DNA of 53,024 bases, from the NCBI GenBank assembly GCA_011947345.1, contig JAAVTG010000328.1, positions 1 through 53,024 on the forward strand, in the 5' to 3' direction. Below are positions 44,371 through 53,024 of this stretch, one piece after another; positions within the stretch are counted from its first letter, which is position 1; every line of letters starts with the position of its first letter. The stretch comes from Phytophthora quininea (taxonomy: Eukaryota > Oomycota > Peronosporomycetes > Peronosporales > Peronosporaceae). Both the position numbers and the translations under genes were made by a program. The notes below the pieces were generated by a model. That model saw only the letters and a list, made by a program, of their open reading frames with translations. It did no database searches and was not told where the DNA came from.

Positions 44371-45257
44371 ATGGTGCTATCTCGAGGCGTGCTGTTGCTG
44401 TGCGCGGCGGCGGCGGTAGTGCTGTCAGGTGTGCCGGGGAGGGTGTCGGCGCAGAGCTCGTGGGGCTGCAGGATCTCCACCACCGACAGCTGAGCGAGGA
44501 AGCTGTCAAGGTGCACGTCAAGCTGCCCCCCAGGCGCCACCAGCTCAGCCGGAAGAGCAACCGGCGGCTAAGAAGGCCAAGCACAACCACAAGCACCACA
44601 AGCACAAAAAGCACTCGACCAAGAAGGAAGTCGCTAAGGACGGCGAAGTCGTGCGCAACTACGACCACGGCACGGTCCACATCGACTCGACGGGCTACAA
44701 AAAGATCAAGAAACAGCTCGATGCGAACACCAACAACCACCACAAGAAGGACAAGAAGCAGGAGACTGAAGAGAAGACAAACCCGGACGAGAAAGTGGTG
44801 AAATACGAGCACGGGAGCGTCAAGATCACGGGAAAGAAAGCGACCGTGACCACCAGTGACGACAAGAAGGAAAAGGCTAAGGAGGCGGCGGCCAAGGAGA
44901 AAGAGGCCGCCAACACGGCCAACGACGTCACGGAGCTGGTGACCAAGCTCAGCAGCACGACCACCAAAATCGATCCTCGACACGTACGGCCCCGTGGTGA
45001 TGATCTGCGGGATCATTGGCGGCATGGCCGCGATCGTGGGAGTCATTGGCCTTGTGGTCACCCAGACTCGACGTCAGCAAGAAGACAACCTGGACTCGGT
45101 CCTCGGATCTGACGTGGATGTGGATGTTGAAGCCAATGTGACTTCGGCTGAAGCGGAAGACTCGGACGATGACGGCAAGGATCACCTGAGCGACTCGGAC
45201 GACCAGGACGAGGAGGAAGGTCCGTTCGCCAACGGCAACGCCCATGAAGCGGTCTAA
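44371..45257 (+). CDS. Lys-rich single-pass membrane protein
   Basis: The protein starts with a signal peptide (MVLSRGVLLLCAAAAVVL...VSA). A Pro/Gln stretch and a very basic His/Lys segment (KAKHNHKHHKHKKHSTKKE) follow, then repeated units of the form NYDHGTVHID and KYEHGSVKIT. A coiled AKEKEAA region precedes one transmembrane helix (VVMICGIIGGMAAIVGVIGL) and a strongly acidic cytoplasmic tail (EDSDDDGKDHLSDSDD). Two frame changes are needed, at the GGGG near 44462 and near 44970. Charge layout suggests a type I surface or endomembrane protein. I do not recognise the family. Confidence 0.65.
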
Positions 45258-45802
45258 GCTATGACGACTAGCGGCCGAGTTTGCCAACTTCATTGCCAAG
45301 TGCGTAGTGGTGCATGCTGACGTCCGAGCTTTTGCTCCACACCAGCCATTTATTCTTTGAAAAAGTACTTGCTGTTCTCGTCTCGGGTCGCCGTTCCGTC
45401 AGTGTTAGCAGCACCTTCGCGTATCGCCAGCCCGCTATGAATATGCCGTCCCATGACGGTACCGCGGACAACTTTCTCGTTTGGCTGTCGACGAGGATTC
45501 TTCCTGGCTCTGCAGTGCTTTCTTCTTGTGGTTTTGCTGACCAAGTGCAGTGTCCTTGCATTGCATGCCGCATCCACTGTCATTGCGATGCCGAATCTAC
45601 TGGCAGTTCGTGCTGCTCTGACAAAGGTTGAAACACCACAAGCTAATAATACCTGTCACATGTAATATTATTTTCGGGGCTAACTCGCCAGTTCCATCAT
45701 CGCGTGCGTCGCCGCTACGTCGTCCCTCTTCCGCTTCCGGCAGCGCTCGGCTCGGCTGCGATAGTTTAAAATTGGTCGCAGTTTGCAGCAGGAGCAGCAG
45801 GA
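45258..45802. other. Intergenic gap
   Basis: Contains the 3' flank of the Lys-rich membrane protein and the promoter of the NIPA-like gene. Short frames on both strands have no recognised product. No repeats seen. Confidence 0.5.
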
Positions 45803-46976
45803 ATGGCGTCGCATCTCTGGGTCATCGGCGTCTCGCTCTCGCTGACCGCCACGCTCTTCGGCACGCTGGGCAAGGTGCTGCTCAAACTGGCGCACACGTC
45901 AGCGCAGGCGGTCTCGGTCAAGCTAGCGGCTACAGTATGTGTGTTCCTGCTCAACCCCGTATTTGACGCCATGAGCTACGCGTACGCTGCACAGGTACGG
46001 AGATTAATGGGGCGGTGCGAAGTCCTACGTGGCATGCTCACAGACGTTCGTGTTGTCGTGCAGTCCATCTTGGCGCCCATGGCAGGCTTTAGCGTCGTCT
46101 GGAACATCGTCTTGTCGCCCTATTTACTCAGCGAGAAGGTGTCGACGCACGACCTGCGAGGCTCGGCCGTTATCTTGGTCGGGTGCATGCTAGTCGGCAT
46201 CTCCGGCAGCCACGACACCCCGACGCACCACAGCGCCGAGCTGTTTGCACTTTTCCAGAGCCGCATCTTCATCGAATATGCTGTATTTGCAGTGTGTGCA
46301 GCAATAGTGGTGCGTGGTTTGCAATGCGCTGATAGTCATCGTCGTGCGCTAAACGTTTGATTTTCTTTGGTAATGAAGCTTGTTTGGATGATCTGCAACA
46401 ACGACAAGAAGAGCGGTTGGAGGCGATTCGCATTCGGTGCTTTGTCCGGTCTTATTGGAGGCAACCTCTTTTTCCTCAAGGTGCGCTCCACTCCCTGGCT
46501 CCAACATCTTGCTTGCCAGTTTGCTTACAAAAATGCGTTTGTTTTCGTTGTAGGCATCAGTGGAGCTCCTTGCCGAAGGCGGCGCGATCTGGTCAAATCC
46601 AGAGACCTACGTCATTTTTGTGGCCGCCTTGTCGTCTGCCGGTGGTGGCATCTACGTGCTCGACCTCGGCCTGCGAGAATACGATGCACTGTACCTCGTC
46701 GCGATCTACCAGGCGTTCCTCATCCTCATCGGCTCGGTGTCTGGCGTCATCTTCTTCCACGAGATTTCAGGCATGAATACGTGGTGGCAATTGGTGTACC
46801 CGCTCAGTATCGCGACAACCATCGGAGGCATCGTCGTCCTGTCCGAGAAGCACACGGAGCACTTCGACCCGTCCTTAAAAGACGCTTCGATCAACGGGAT
46901 CAAGCGGGACGAGATCTCTCCGCTGATCATCTCCCAGAACGGCGTCAGCAAACACGGCTCCATAGAGGTTGTTTAG
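45803..46976 (+). CDS. NIPA-like magnesium transporter
   Basis: Multi-pass membrane protein of the drug/metabolite-transporter superfamily, NIPA (DUF803) type, expected to carry Mg2+ or similar ions. The first exon has ATLFGTLGKVLLKLAHTSAQ. Later exons hold APMAGFSVVWNIVLSPYLLS, DLRGSAVILVGCMLVGISG, and FGALSGLIGGNLFFLK. The last exon begins ASVELLAEGG at about 46555 and ends with hydrophobic segments VYPLSIATTIGGIVVLSEK and a polar tail. Three introns of roughly 60-75 bp (for example CACAG followed by GTACGG near 45996) restore the frame. About nine transmembrane helices. The exact substrate is inferred from the family. Confidence 0.8.
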
Positions 46977-47077
46977 TTACCAACTACGTAGTAAGAATAA
47001 TCTCGTGACAGCCATATAGAAACTTGGTTTGTCGACCTTCTCACGCAAAATGCATTTAAACTCAAGTCATCTGCACG

Positions 47078-47749
47078 TCACCTAGCTATGTAGTATACCA
47101 TCAGCAGCAGCAAAAGCTCAGTTACAGCACGTGGCCTTGGCGTCCGGGTCGGGAAGTACATGCCTGCGGCCTTGAGCTTTCGGTTGATGAAGCACATGGC
47201 GCCGACAATCACAGCCACGATCGTCAAGACGAAGCCCACGATCGTCTGCAGGGTCTGCTGGTACTCCTCCTCCTTCTTCTGAGCCGCCGCAGCTTCACGC
47301 TGAGCACGCGTCTGCTTCTTGCTGCGTTTGTGTTTGCGTTTCTTCTTGGGCGCCTTGTCGCTGCTCTTCTCCTGCGTCTCGCCCTTCTCCTCCTCGTCCA
47401 GACGCTTCAGGTACCGCTGGATGCGCATGGCCACCTCGTTCCGGCAGCGCTCCGACACTTGCGTCGGATCCGCCGGGTTCTCTTGCACCTGCTTGAAGCA
47501 CTTGGCCGTGAGTTTGGAGAAGATCTTCTCGACAGCGTCAGGGGTCAGGCGCGGGTCGATCTCGTGCGCTGGCACAGCGTCAGGCTGCTCTGGCTCGGAC
47601 TGCGTCTCCAGCGTGTCCGCGTCCTCCTCGACCAGCAGATCGCTGTCCACGTCGACCGCCACCTCTTCTGGGGCTTCATCAGCGATGCCGACAGCGGCTA
47701 GCACAGCTAGCGCCACCAGCAGAAGAGTCAGAAAGCGTCGCATTGCCAT
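47078..47749 (-). CDS. Small single-pass membrane protein with polybasic stretch
   Basis: A protein of 223 residues. Residues 1-22 (MAMRRFLTLLLVALAVLAAVG) form a signal peptide, followed by an acidic region (EEVAVDVDSDLLVEEDAD), a helical domain with two Cys (KCFKQVQENPADPTQVSERC), and a strongly basic stretch (KKKRKHKRSKK). One transmembrane helix follows (TIVGFVLTIVAVIVGAMCFI), then a short tail. It is convergent with the NIPA-like gene and divergent from the Vti1-like gene. I do not recognise the family. An ER or Golgi membrane location is suggested by the signal and helix only. Confidence 0.75.
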   Translation of the reverse strand: MAMRRFLTLLLVALAVLAAVGIADEAPEEVAVDVDSDLLVEEDADTLETQSEPEQPDAVPAHEIDPRLTPDAVEKIFSKLTAKCFKQVQENPADPTQVSERCRNEVAMRIQRYLKRLDEEEKGETQEKSSDKAPKKKRKHKRSKKQTRAQREAAAAQKKEEEYQQTLQTIVGFVLTIVAVIVGAMCFINRKLKAAGMYFPTRTPRPRAVTELLLLLMVYYIAR

Positions 47750-47768
47750 CGGATATGCTTCGGACGGC

Positions 47769-47784
47769 AACTTGCAGAGTGAGC
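47769..47784 (-). promoter_or_regulatory. Oomycete core promoter (14/16 match)
   Basis: On the minus strand GCTCACTCTGCAAGTT matches the 16-nt core promoter GCTCATTYYNCAWTTT at 14 positions and lies 19 bases upstream of the ATG at 47749. It supports that start. Confidence 0.6.
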
Positions 47785-47945
47785 GCCACGTATCGGATCT
47801 GGTGACGAAATTTACCGATATACCCATAGAGTACTCACATTTTGGTACATGGCTAAAAACAGCGGAGCTTGATTTTCAGGCTTATTTCAGCGGAGAAAGT
47901 GGCCGAGCGCAGTGAGAGAAAGAGAGAGACCTCCCTGGCAGCAGC

Positions 47946-48891
47946 ATGACGACCATCTTCGACGGCTACGATGAGGAGTACCGCACGCTGACCAGCGACA
48001 TCTCCAAGAAGCTGAGCGAGATCGCGTCGTATGAGGACGAAAGGTGCGGGACAAGGTCCCTATTCTAGTGGAGGTTCACTGAACTAACCGTTGTGTATAT
48101 TTATTGTCGCTACAGAGAAGAAGAAGACCAGCATCGTGCATGTAGGAGATCTCCTAACGCAAGCTCAGCAGCTGGTAGGGAACTGCACTACATTTTGCAG
48201 CGTCGGGAGGCCTGAGCTAACGACCGACGTTTTGATGTTGTTGCAGATTCAGCAGATGGAGCTGGAGGTCAGGAGTCTGGACGCGGCCACGCGCCGAGAG
48301 CTGTCCAAGAAAGTGGACCAGTACAAGAAGAGCCTGGCGTCCTTGACTGCAGACCACAAGAAGATCCGTGAGAAGGAGGAACGCGAAGGGCTTTTTGGAG
48401 GCCGCGATGGCAACGGGTCAACAGAGCACCGCGACCGCATGACAGCAGCCACCAACAAGTACGTCGCATTGAATCGTGTTCACGATAGTTCTGTGATTAA
48501 TTAATTGTGGTGGTTGCTTTCGTCGAACAGAATGAAAGGAACGACCGACAAGCTCGCGGCCGCACGAAAAGAGATCGCAGACACCGAGGAAGTTGGTAAG
48601 TCCTGCGCTTCGATGCCACTTTCTTTTAGTAAACGTCTAATGTGCATTTGCTCTGTTTGAATCATTTTAGCACTTGCCATCGGTGAGGAGTTAGGCAGGA
48701 ACCGCGAAAAGATCCAGGCAACCCACGCCAAGGTGAAAGGAGTGAATGATATGGCACGCCGCGGAGGAAACATCGTTGGCCGAATGTCTGCGCGTGACAA
48801 GCGTCAACGCTTGGCGCTGTCTATCGCAGCGGGCTTCATCATCCTCGCCATTGTGCTGCTGATTTACTTTGGCATTTTCAAGAAGAAGTAG
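47946..48891 (+). CDS. Vti1-like Qb-SNARE
   Basis: Tail-anchored SNARE for vesicle fusion at the Golgi, endosome or vacuole. Seen are an N-terminal three-helix region (MTTIFDGYDEEYRTLTSDIS; AQQLIQQMELEVRSLDAATR, the characteristic QMELEVR block), a SNARE helix (ALAIGEELGRNREKIQATHA then KVKGVNDMARRGGNIVGRM) and a C-terminal anchor (LALSIAAGFIILAIVLLIYF). Introns lie near 48043-48115, 48174-48245, 48459-48531 and 48595-48670. The first junction does not keep frame with standard splice sites and seems to need one base. The others fit exactly. Length is about 225 residues, normal for Vti1. Confidence 0.85.
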
Positions 48892-48994
48892 ATTCAGAAC
48901 CAGGTTCTGTAAGCTGGTAACTAACTACCTTTGTTTACATTTATTCACGATCGAACACGGCCATCGTACAATCCCTGCGTTTGTCGCGACGATC

Positions 48995-49927
48995 TTAGAC
49001 GGCAAAGCGTTCGTTAGCCGGTTGCTTGGCACTGGCACTTTGATTCTCGCCCGCAGCATCCGCCGGTCGAAGCGACTGCTTTTCTGGGGCCCTTTTCGGC
49101 GATTTATTCCGTTGCACATGACCGCCCTTTGTGATTAGGATCGGCGCATAGCCATTTTGCAGACGCTTGCGGTGATGCAGCACTAACCCAAGACAAAACA
49201 GCCCCGACACGGAGGCTGCAAACACCGCAGCGACTGGTCGTGACGGACTCTCCTGGGAATCCGACTCGGATGGAAGGTCGGGTGCATCAAAAATGCCAAC
49301 GGCAACCTTACTGCCGTAAAACTTGCCGCTGTTGTACTCTTCAACAATTTGCGAGCGCTCTTCCTCTTCAATCCAAAGCAACACAGCATCAGTAGTTGTA
49401 TCGGCTAGGATGAAATGACGTTGGGCACAGTACCTGACAATGAATGACGTTGATAACCTTCTAGCTTCCAATCAAGCGAAGATTCCTGTGTGAGTAGGAT
49501 GCTGTAAAACTCCACCTTAGGCATATCGAACTTGCATCTTCCAACAGACACAGTCACGCTGCATTAGCTGGAGTCTCTCTCGAGTACCATCAATATATAG
49601 CACATACTCCTCCTTTTCCGTCGTCGACTCTCGTACGCACTCTGTAAGCGGCGCCAGTTGCACCAGCATGGCGATCTTGGTGCTGTTTGTATCCATCGTC
49701 TTGGACTCGCTGGCAGAGATGATGCTCACGGGATTGAGCGAGTCCTCTCCATAGTTGTCGAGCTTCTGGTTGAGCTTGTACACGCCCTCCTGGCACGTCT
49801 GCAGCAGCTCCTCGCACGACGAGCGACCCGCCAGCGACGACATCTCCAGTCCCAGGCATTCGTTAAAGTCTGCACGAGCTTCTGTCGCACAGCAAGCGGC
49901 TATAGCCATCGCCAGCAGAGCCCTCAT
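48995..49927 (-). CDS. Type I membrane protein, two exons with possible GC-AG intron
   Basis: Start [19 protein letters not shown] is a signal peptide. A lumenal or extracellular domain with several Cys follows ([27 protein letters not shown], then YCAQRHFIL), with an N-glycosylation site (DTNSTK). A transmembrane helix ([19 protein letters not shown]) and a basic Ser/Pro tail end the protein. The two exons join only if the intron runs from GCAAGT at 49535 to CAG at 49434, a GC-AG intron of 102 bp. It is 85 bp from OSGEP, transcribed the other way. Family unknown; about 276 residues. Confidence 0.7.
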
Positions 49928-50012
49928 CTTGGCGGATCTTTGGCAAGTGACGCCAAAGGTCGTATACCCTACAGTATACAAACTTCAAATTGTTTGATTT
50001 CAGCGAATCAAA

Positions 50013-51564
50013 TGGAGGTATCGACGTCACCAACAATTGTTCGAGCCAAAATGCTGTGCAAGGATGGCGACGTGCTCGTCATGGGCATCGAGGGCAGCGC
50101 CAACAAGCTGGGCGTAGGCATCATCCGCTACCGAGCCGACGGCGAGACGGAGATCCTGGCCAACCCACGCAAGACCTACATCACGCCGCCAGGCCAGGGT
50201 TTCCTGCCGCGCGAGACTGCCTGGCATCACCAGAACCACGTGGTCGGCGTCGTCCGCGCGTGTCTGGCGGAGGCCAAGGTCTCTCCAAAGCAACTGGACT
50301 GCATCTGCTACACCAAGGGTCCAGGGATGGGTGGACCGCTGCGCTCCGCCGCTGTCTGCGCGCGTATGCTGTCGCTGCTCTGGAATAAGCCGCTGGTCGG
50401 CGTCAACCACTGTGTGGGACGTACGTTGACATTTGCAATGATTTATATTCTTTCGGAGATGGATATTAATGCAGTTGGTGCTCGATGTAGACATTGAGAT
50501 GGGCAGGACGGTGACCAAAGCGACCAACCCCGTCGTACTGTACGTCAGCGGCGGAAACACCCAAGTCATTGCCTACTCAATGCAGTGGTAAGCTAGTTTG
50601 TCGATGTTTGATGGCGTGTGAAATTTGCTGATGAGCCGATGTGTTTAGCTACCGTATTTTCGGGGAGACAATTGATATCGCCGTCGGGAACTGTCTGATC
50701 GCTTCGCTCGAGTATTGAGTTGTCGAACGACCCCAGTCCGGGGTACAACATCGAAGTATTGGCACGAGAGTATGTGACCTGGTGTTTGGTGATTTGAGGA
50801 GGAGTGGCTCATGGATGGATCTTTTGTTACTGTCCAGAGGCAAGAAGTTCATTGAACTGCCGTACATTGTGAAGGGCATGGACGTATCTTTTTCAGGTAT
50901 CTCGACGTATATCGAGAAGGAGGCGAAGTACGTGTCTTTCCTCTTTTGACGCTCCGATCATCTTTTAACTACATTTCCTGGATTTATAGGGACAAAATCA
51001 AGTCTGGAGAGTGCACCAAGGCCGACTTGTGTTACTCGCTGCAGGAGACGATCTTTGCCATGCTGGTGCGTTGCTGAATATCTATCTATCGATCTTCCAA
51101 CTTGACGTGGCTAACTTGGTGACCGTGTTGTACTTCAGGTGGAAATTACGGAGCGTGCTATGGCTCATTGCGGTCAATCTGAAGTGCTCATCGTCGGCGG
51201 CGTTGGATGTGCGTACTGTGCTACACCCACCATCCATATCTGATTGCCTCCTTTGATGACAAATTGTGATGCTATGACAGGTAATTTACGTCTCCAAGAA
51301 ATGATGGGTATCATGGCGAAGGAGCGTAATGGTCGAGTGTGCGCAATGGATCAGCGCTATTGCATCGATAACGGCGCGATGATTGCACAGGCTGGCGTTC
51401 TCCAATTCCAATATGGAAAAGAGACGCTCTGAAGGAGGCTACATGCACTCAGAGGTATGCTTACACAATGGAATCCTCATCCTGTGTTCCTAATGGCTAA
51501 TTGGTAAAAATTTCTGCGTAGGTTCCGCACGGACGAAGTTCCAGTGATTTGGCGGTCCGACTAG
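50013..51564 (+). CDS. OSGEP: tRNA threonylcarbamoyladenosine synthase, Kae1/OSGEP
   Basis: Catalytic subunit of KEOPS, which transfers threonylcarbamoyl to A37 of ANN-decoding tRNAs in the cytosol. Seen are [32 protein letters not shown], the metal motif [54 protein letters not shown], the second metal-site [10 protein letters not shown], and the usual C terminus [12 protein letters not shown]. Multiple short introns. The frame needs one added base near 50697 and 50723 (both at T runs) and near 51431. The ATG at 50013 is used; a second at 50052 would also give the conserved start. This is the cytosolic Kae1 type, not the mitochondrial OSGEPL1. Confidence 0.9.
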
Positions 51565-52101
51565 CTTTCGCGGGTGCGGAAACTACAGAATACGGGGCAT
51601 CTTCAGCCAGCTATCGAAATGATGAACATTCTTGCTCCAATTTTCGTCGATGTCTAATGCTTATTGCAACGCAGCATTCTAACAGTGATATTATCGCTCA
51701 ATACGTCCAGACGCGGGTCATCATCGAGTTGGAAGGCAAGCATTTTTAGGTCACCCAGCGGCTAATTATAAGGCCTGTGGGTATCGCTCATGCTTCTGTG
51801 CTTTTGCTGCTGCAGCTGAAGTTCGAGGTCGTCGGTGCAGCATCTGTGCAAGCATGGATCGCGGTCGCCGAGCAGAGCCGTACAGCAATGCAACGATTTG
51901 GACGCGCGAAATAGCCAGGAACTTGGCTGGACACTTGTCGCGAGTATCCAAGGCTCATAGTTGCGTGGACACAACGTCACCGAAGTGTATCAAACTACCG
52001 CAATTTCATCTGCAGAAAAGATGCCCAACAAGTCCCATGAAAACTCGACAACATTTCCCAGCTGTCCAGGTTACGGATAATAATCGTGACCTGGATTTCA
52101 G
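51565..52101. other. Intergenic region or unresolved 5' exon
   Basis: An open frame from ATG 51854 runs in a different frame from the exon that begins after the TTTCAG acceptor at 52101. It could be an upstream exon, but no good donor was found except one that would leave a 34-bp intron. Confidence 0.3.
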
Positions 52102-53024
52102 AACGTTCGGAGGAGGAAGCGCTCGAGAAGAATCGGAAAACACGGCGATTTCAATTCAAAAGCTGGGATCGACTGGGAAAAATCGATTGCAAAGAGAAAA
52201 TCAAGAGCATTGTGGTGCAACCACTCGTGAAAGACGAAGCTGCTAATCAGGAAGACAGGGAACTACAACGCCAAACGTTCCACGAGCTCCCACCAGCAAA
52301 ACAACACCGTCTTGTCAAACTCAACGGAAGTGTGGCGACGTACGACACCCCTCTTGTGTTGCCTCACCACAAGAACCGCCTTCCGAACGACTACAGTAGA
52401 AGAAGACAAGAGCAGATAAAAATCTGGCAGGAGAACCAGGTGAGTTTGGTTGAACGGTTCTAGTTGCACGATGTCAACCATAACTCATTTCTGCAATGAA
52501 TAGGCTCTCATCAAACGGCTACAGAGCACTAAGGCAACCTTAAACTCGAAGGAGTGGGAGCGCGACGGCAAGTGGACACAAGAGTTCCTGAAGAACCAGG
52601 AGAAGAGACGATCGGTTCTACAACACGAGATGCGGAGAGCCCAGGCCTCACCTCAAGCTGCTCTACGCCCAAAGCCTCTGAAAGCGCTTCACTTGCACCA
52701 CCTGAAGCACCGAAGCCACGACTCGCACTCGGAAAGCAATCTGCGATCGACTACTTCGCCTGTAGAATACAATGCAGAAGCAGAGATCAGCGGCGGAGAG
52801 CGATCGCGTCGAGGTTCAACAGGCCATGTGCACACTCGAAGAGCTTTGGATGCCTCATCCCCGCAAGCAACAGCAGCTAATCATCGGCGTATCAAAGAGC
52901 TACGAAAACAAACACCATTGACAGTAGCGCAATTAACCTTCTCCGATACAGTGGCCGAGGAACCAGCGTCTGACAAGCCAGATGCGTTCATCCCGGACAA
53001 CGAAATCGTCAGCGTGCGATTCAC
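52102..53024 (+). CDS. CFAP97-like protein, partial at window end
   Basis: The exon after the acceptor at 52101 encodes a basic, mostly helical segment, then PHHKNRLPNDYSRRRQEQIK and IWQENQ. A standard intron (52440-52502, GTGAGT...TAG) leads to ALIKRLQSTKATLNSKEWER. A run of short bound-residue helices before an ENQ-L-KRL core is typical of CFAP97/Hemingway proteins, which are linked to cilia and flagella; oomycetes have flagellated zoospores. The second exon continues to the window end with a Ser/Arg/His-rich tail. Both ends are incomplete here. The family assignment rests on the short core only. Confidence 0.45.

Noticed and set aside
1..53024. CRISPR array or prokaryotic operon
   Set aside because: No regularly spaced repeats; genes have introns and separate promoters, so the DNA is eukaryotic.

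Overview
The window looks like oomycete nuclear DNA, most probably Phytophthora. The evidence is GC-rich coding sequence, many short introns (about 55-100 bp), matches to the 16-nt oomycete core promoter (GCTCATTYYNCAWTTT), a Crypton-type tyrosine recombinase, and a secreted catalase-peroxidase. No species can be named from sequence alone.

Layout: (1) 70-8865 is an oxidative-stress/detoxification block. It holds two almost identical secreted KatG genes arranged head to head as 2.2-kb inverted repeats, followed by three related glutathione S-transferases, one of them with an N-terminal membrane anchor. (2) About 8868-31700 is a mobile-element and pseudogene belt. In order it has a Crypton carrying a tyrosine recombinase ORF and a separate chromodomain ORF, a tRNA-like/SINE-like sequence, a 5.9-kb structure with 1.63-kb inverted arms, a MULE transposase relic, a LINE whose 5' part is inverted, a decayed coiled-coil/LRR/EF-hand gene, and a DUF659-type hAT transposase. 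(3) 31962-53024 is a compact housekeeping block, many neighbours less than 200 bp apart: a coiled-coil protein, DNA polymerase alpha subunit B, AP endonuclease 2, a protein kinase, a TIP41/TIPRL-like protein, a LigB-type dioxygenase, two small Lys-rich single-pass membrane proteins, a NIPA-like Mg transporter, a Vti1-like SNARE, a type I membrane protein with a possible GC-AG intron, the KEOPS subunit Kae1/OSGEP, and a partial CFAP97-like gene cut by the window end.

Functional links: KatG and the GSTs would act on peroxides and electrophiles. POLA2 and APEX2 (replication priming and PCNA-linked repair) are divergent and share a 139-bp promoter.

Caution: several single-copy housekeeping genes need one-base additions, often at short homopolymers, to keep frame (POLA2, APEX2, LigB-like, OSGEP, kinase). 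The simplest reading is residual assembly indels, so the frameshifted GSTs should not be called pseudogenes on this sequence alone. The MULE, LINE and LRR/EF-hand relics carry many in-frame stops and are genuinely decayed.
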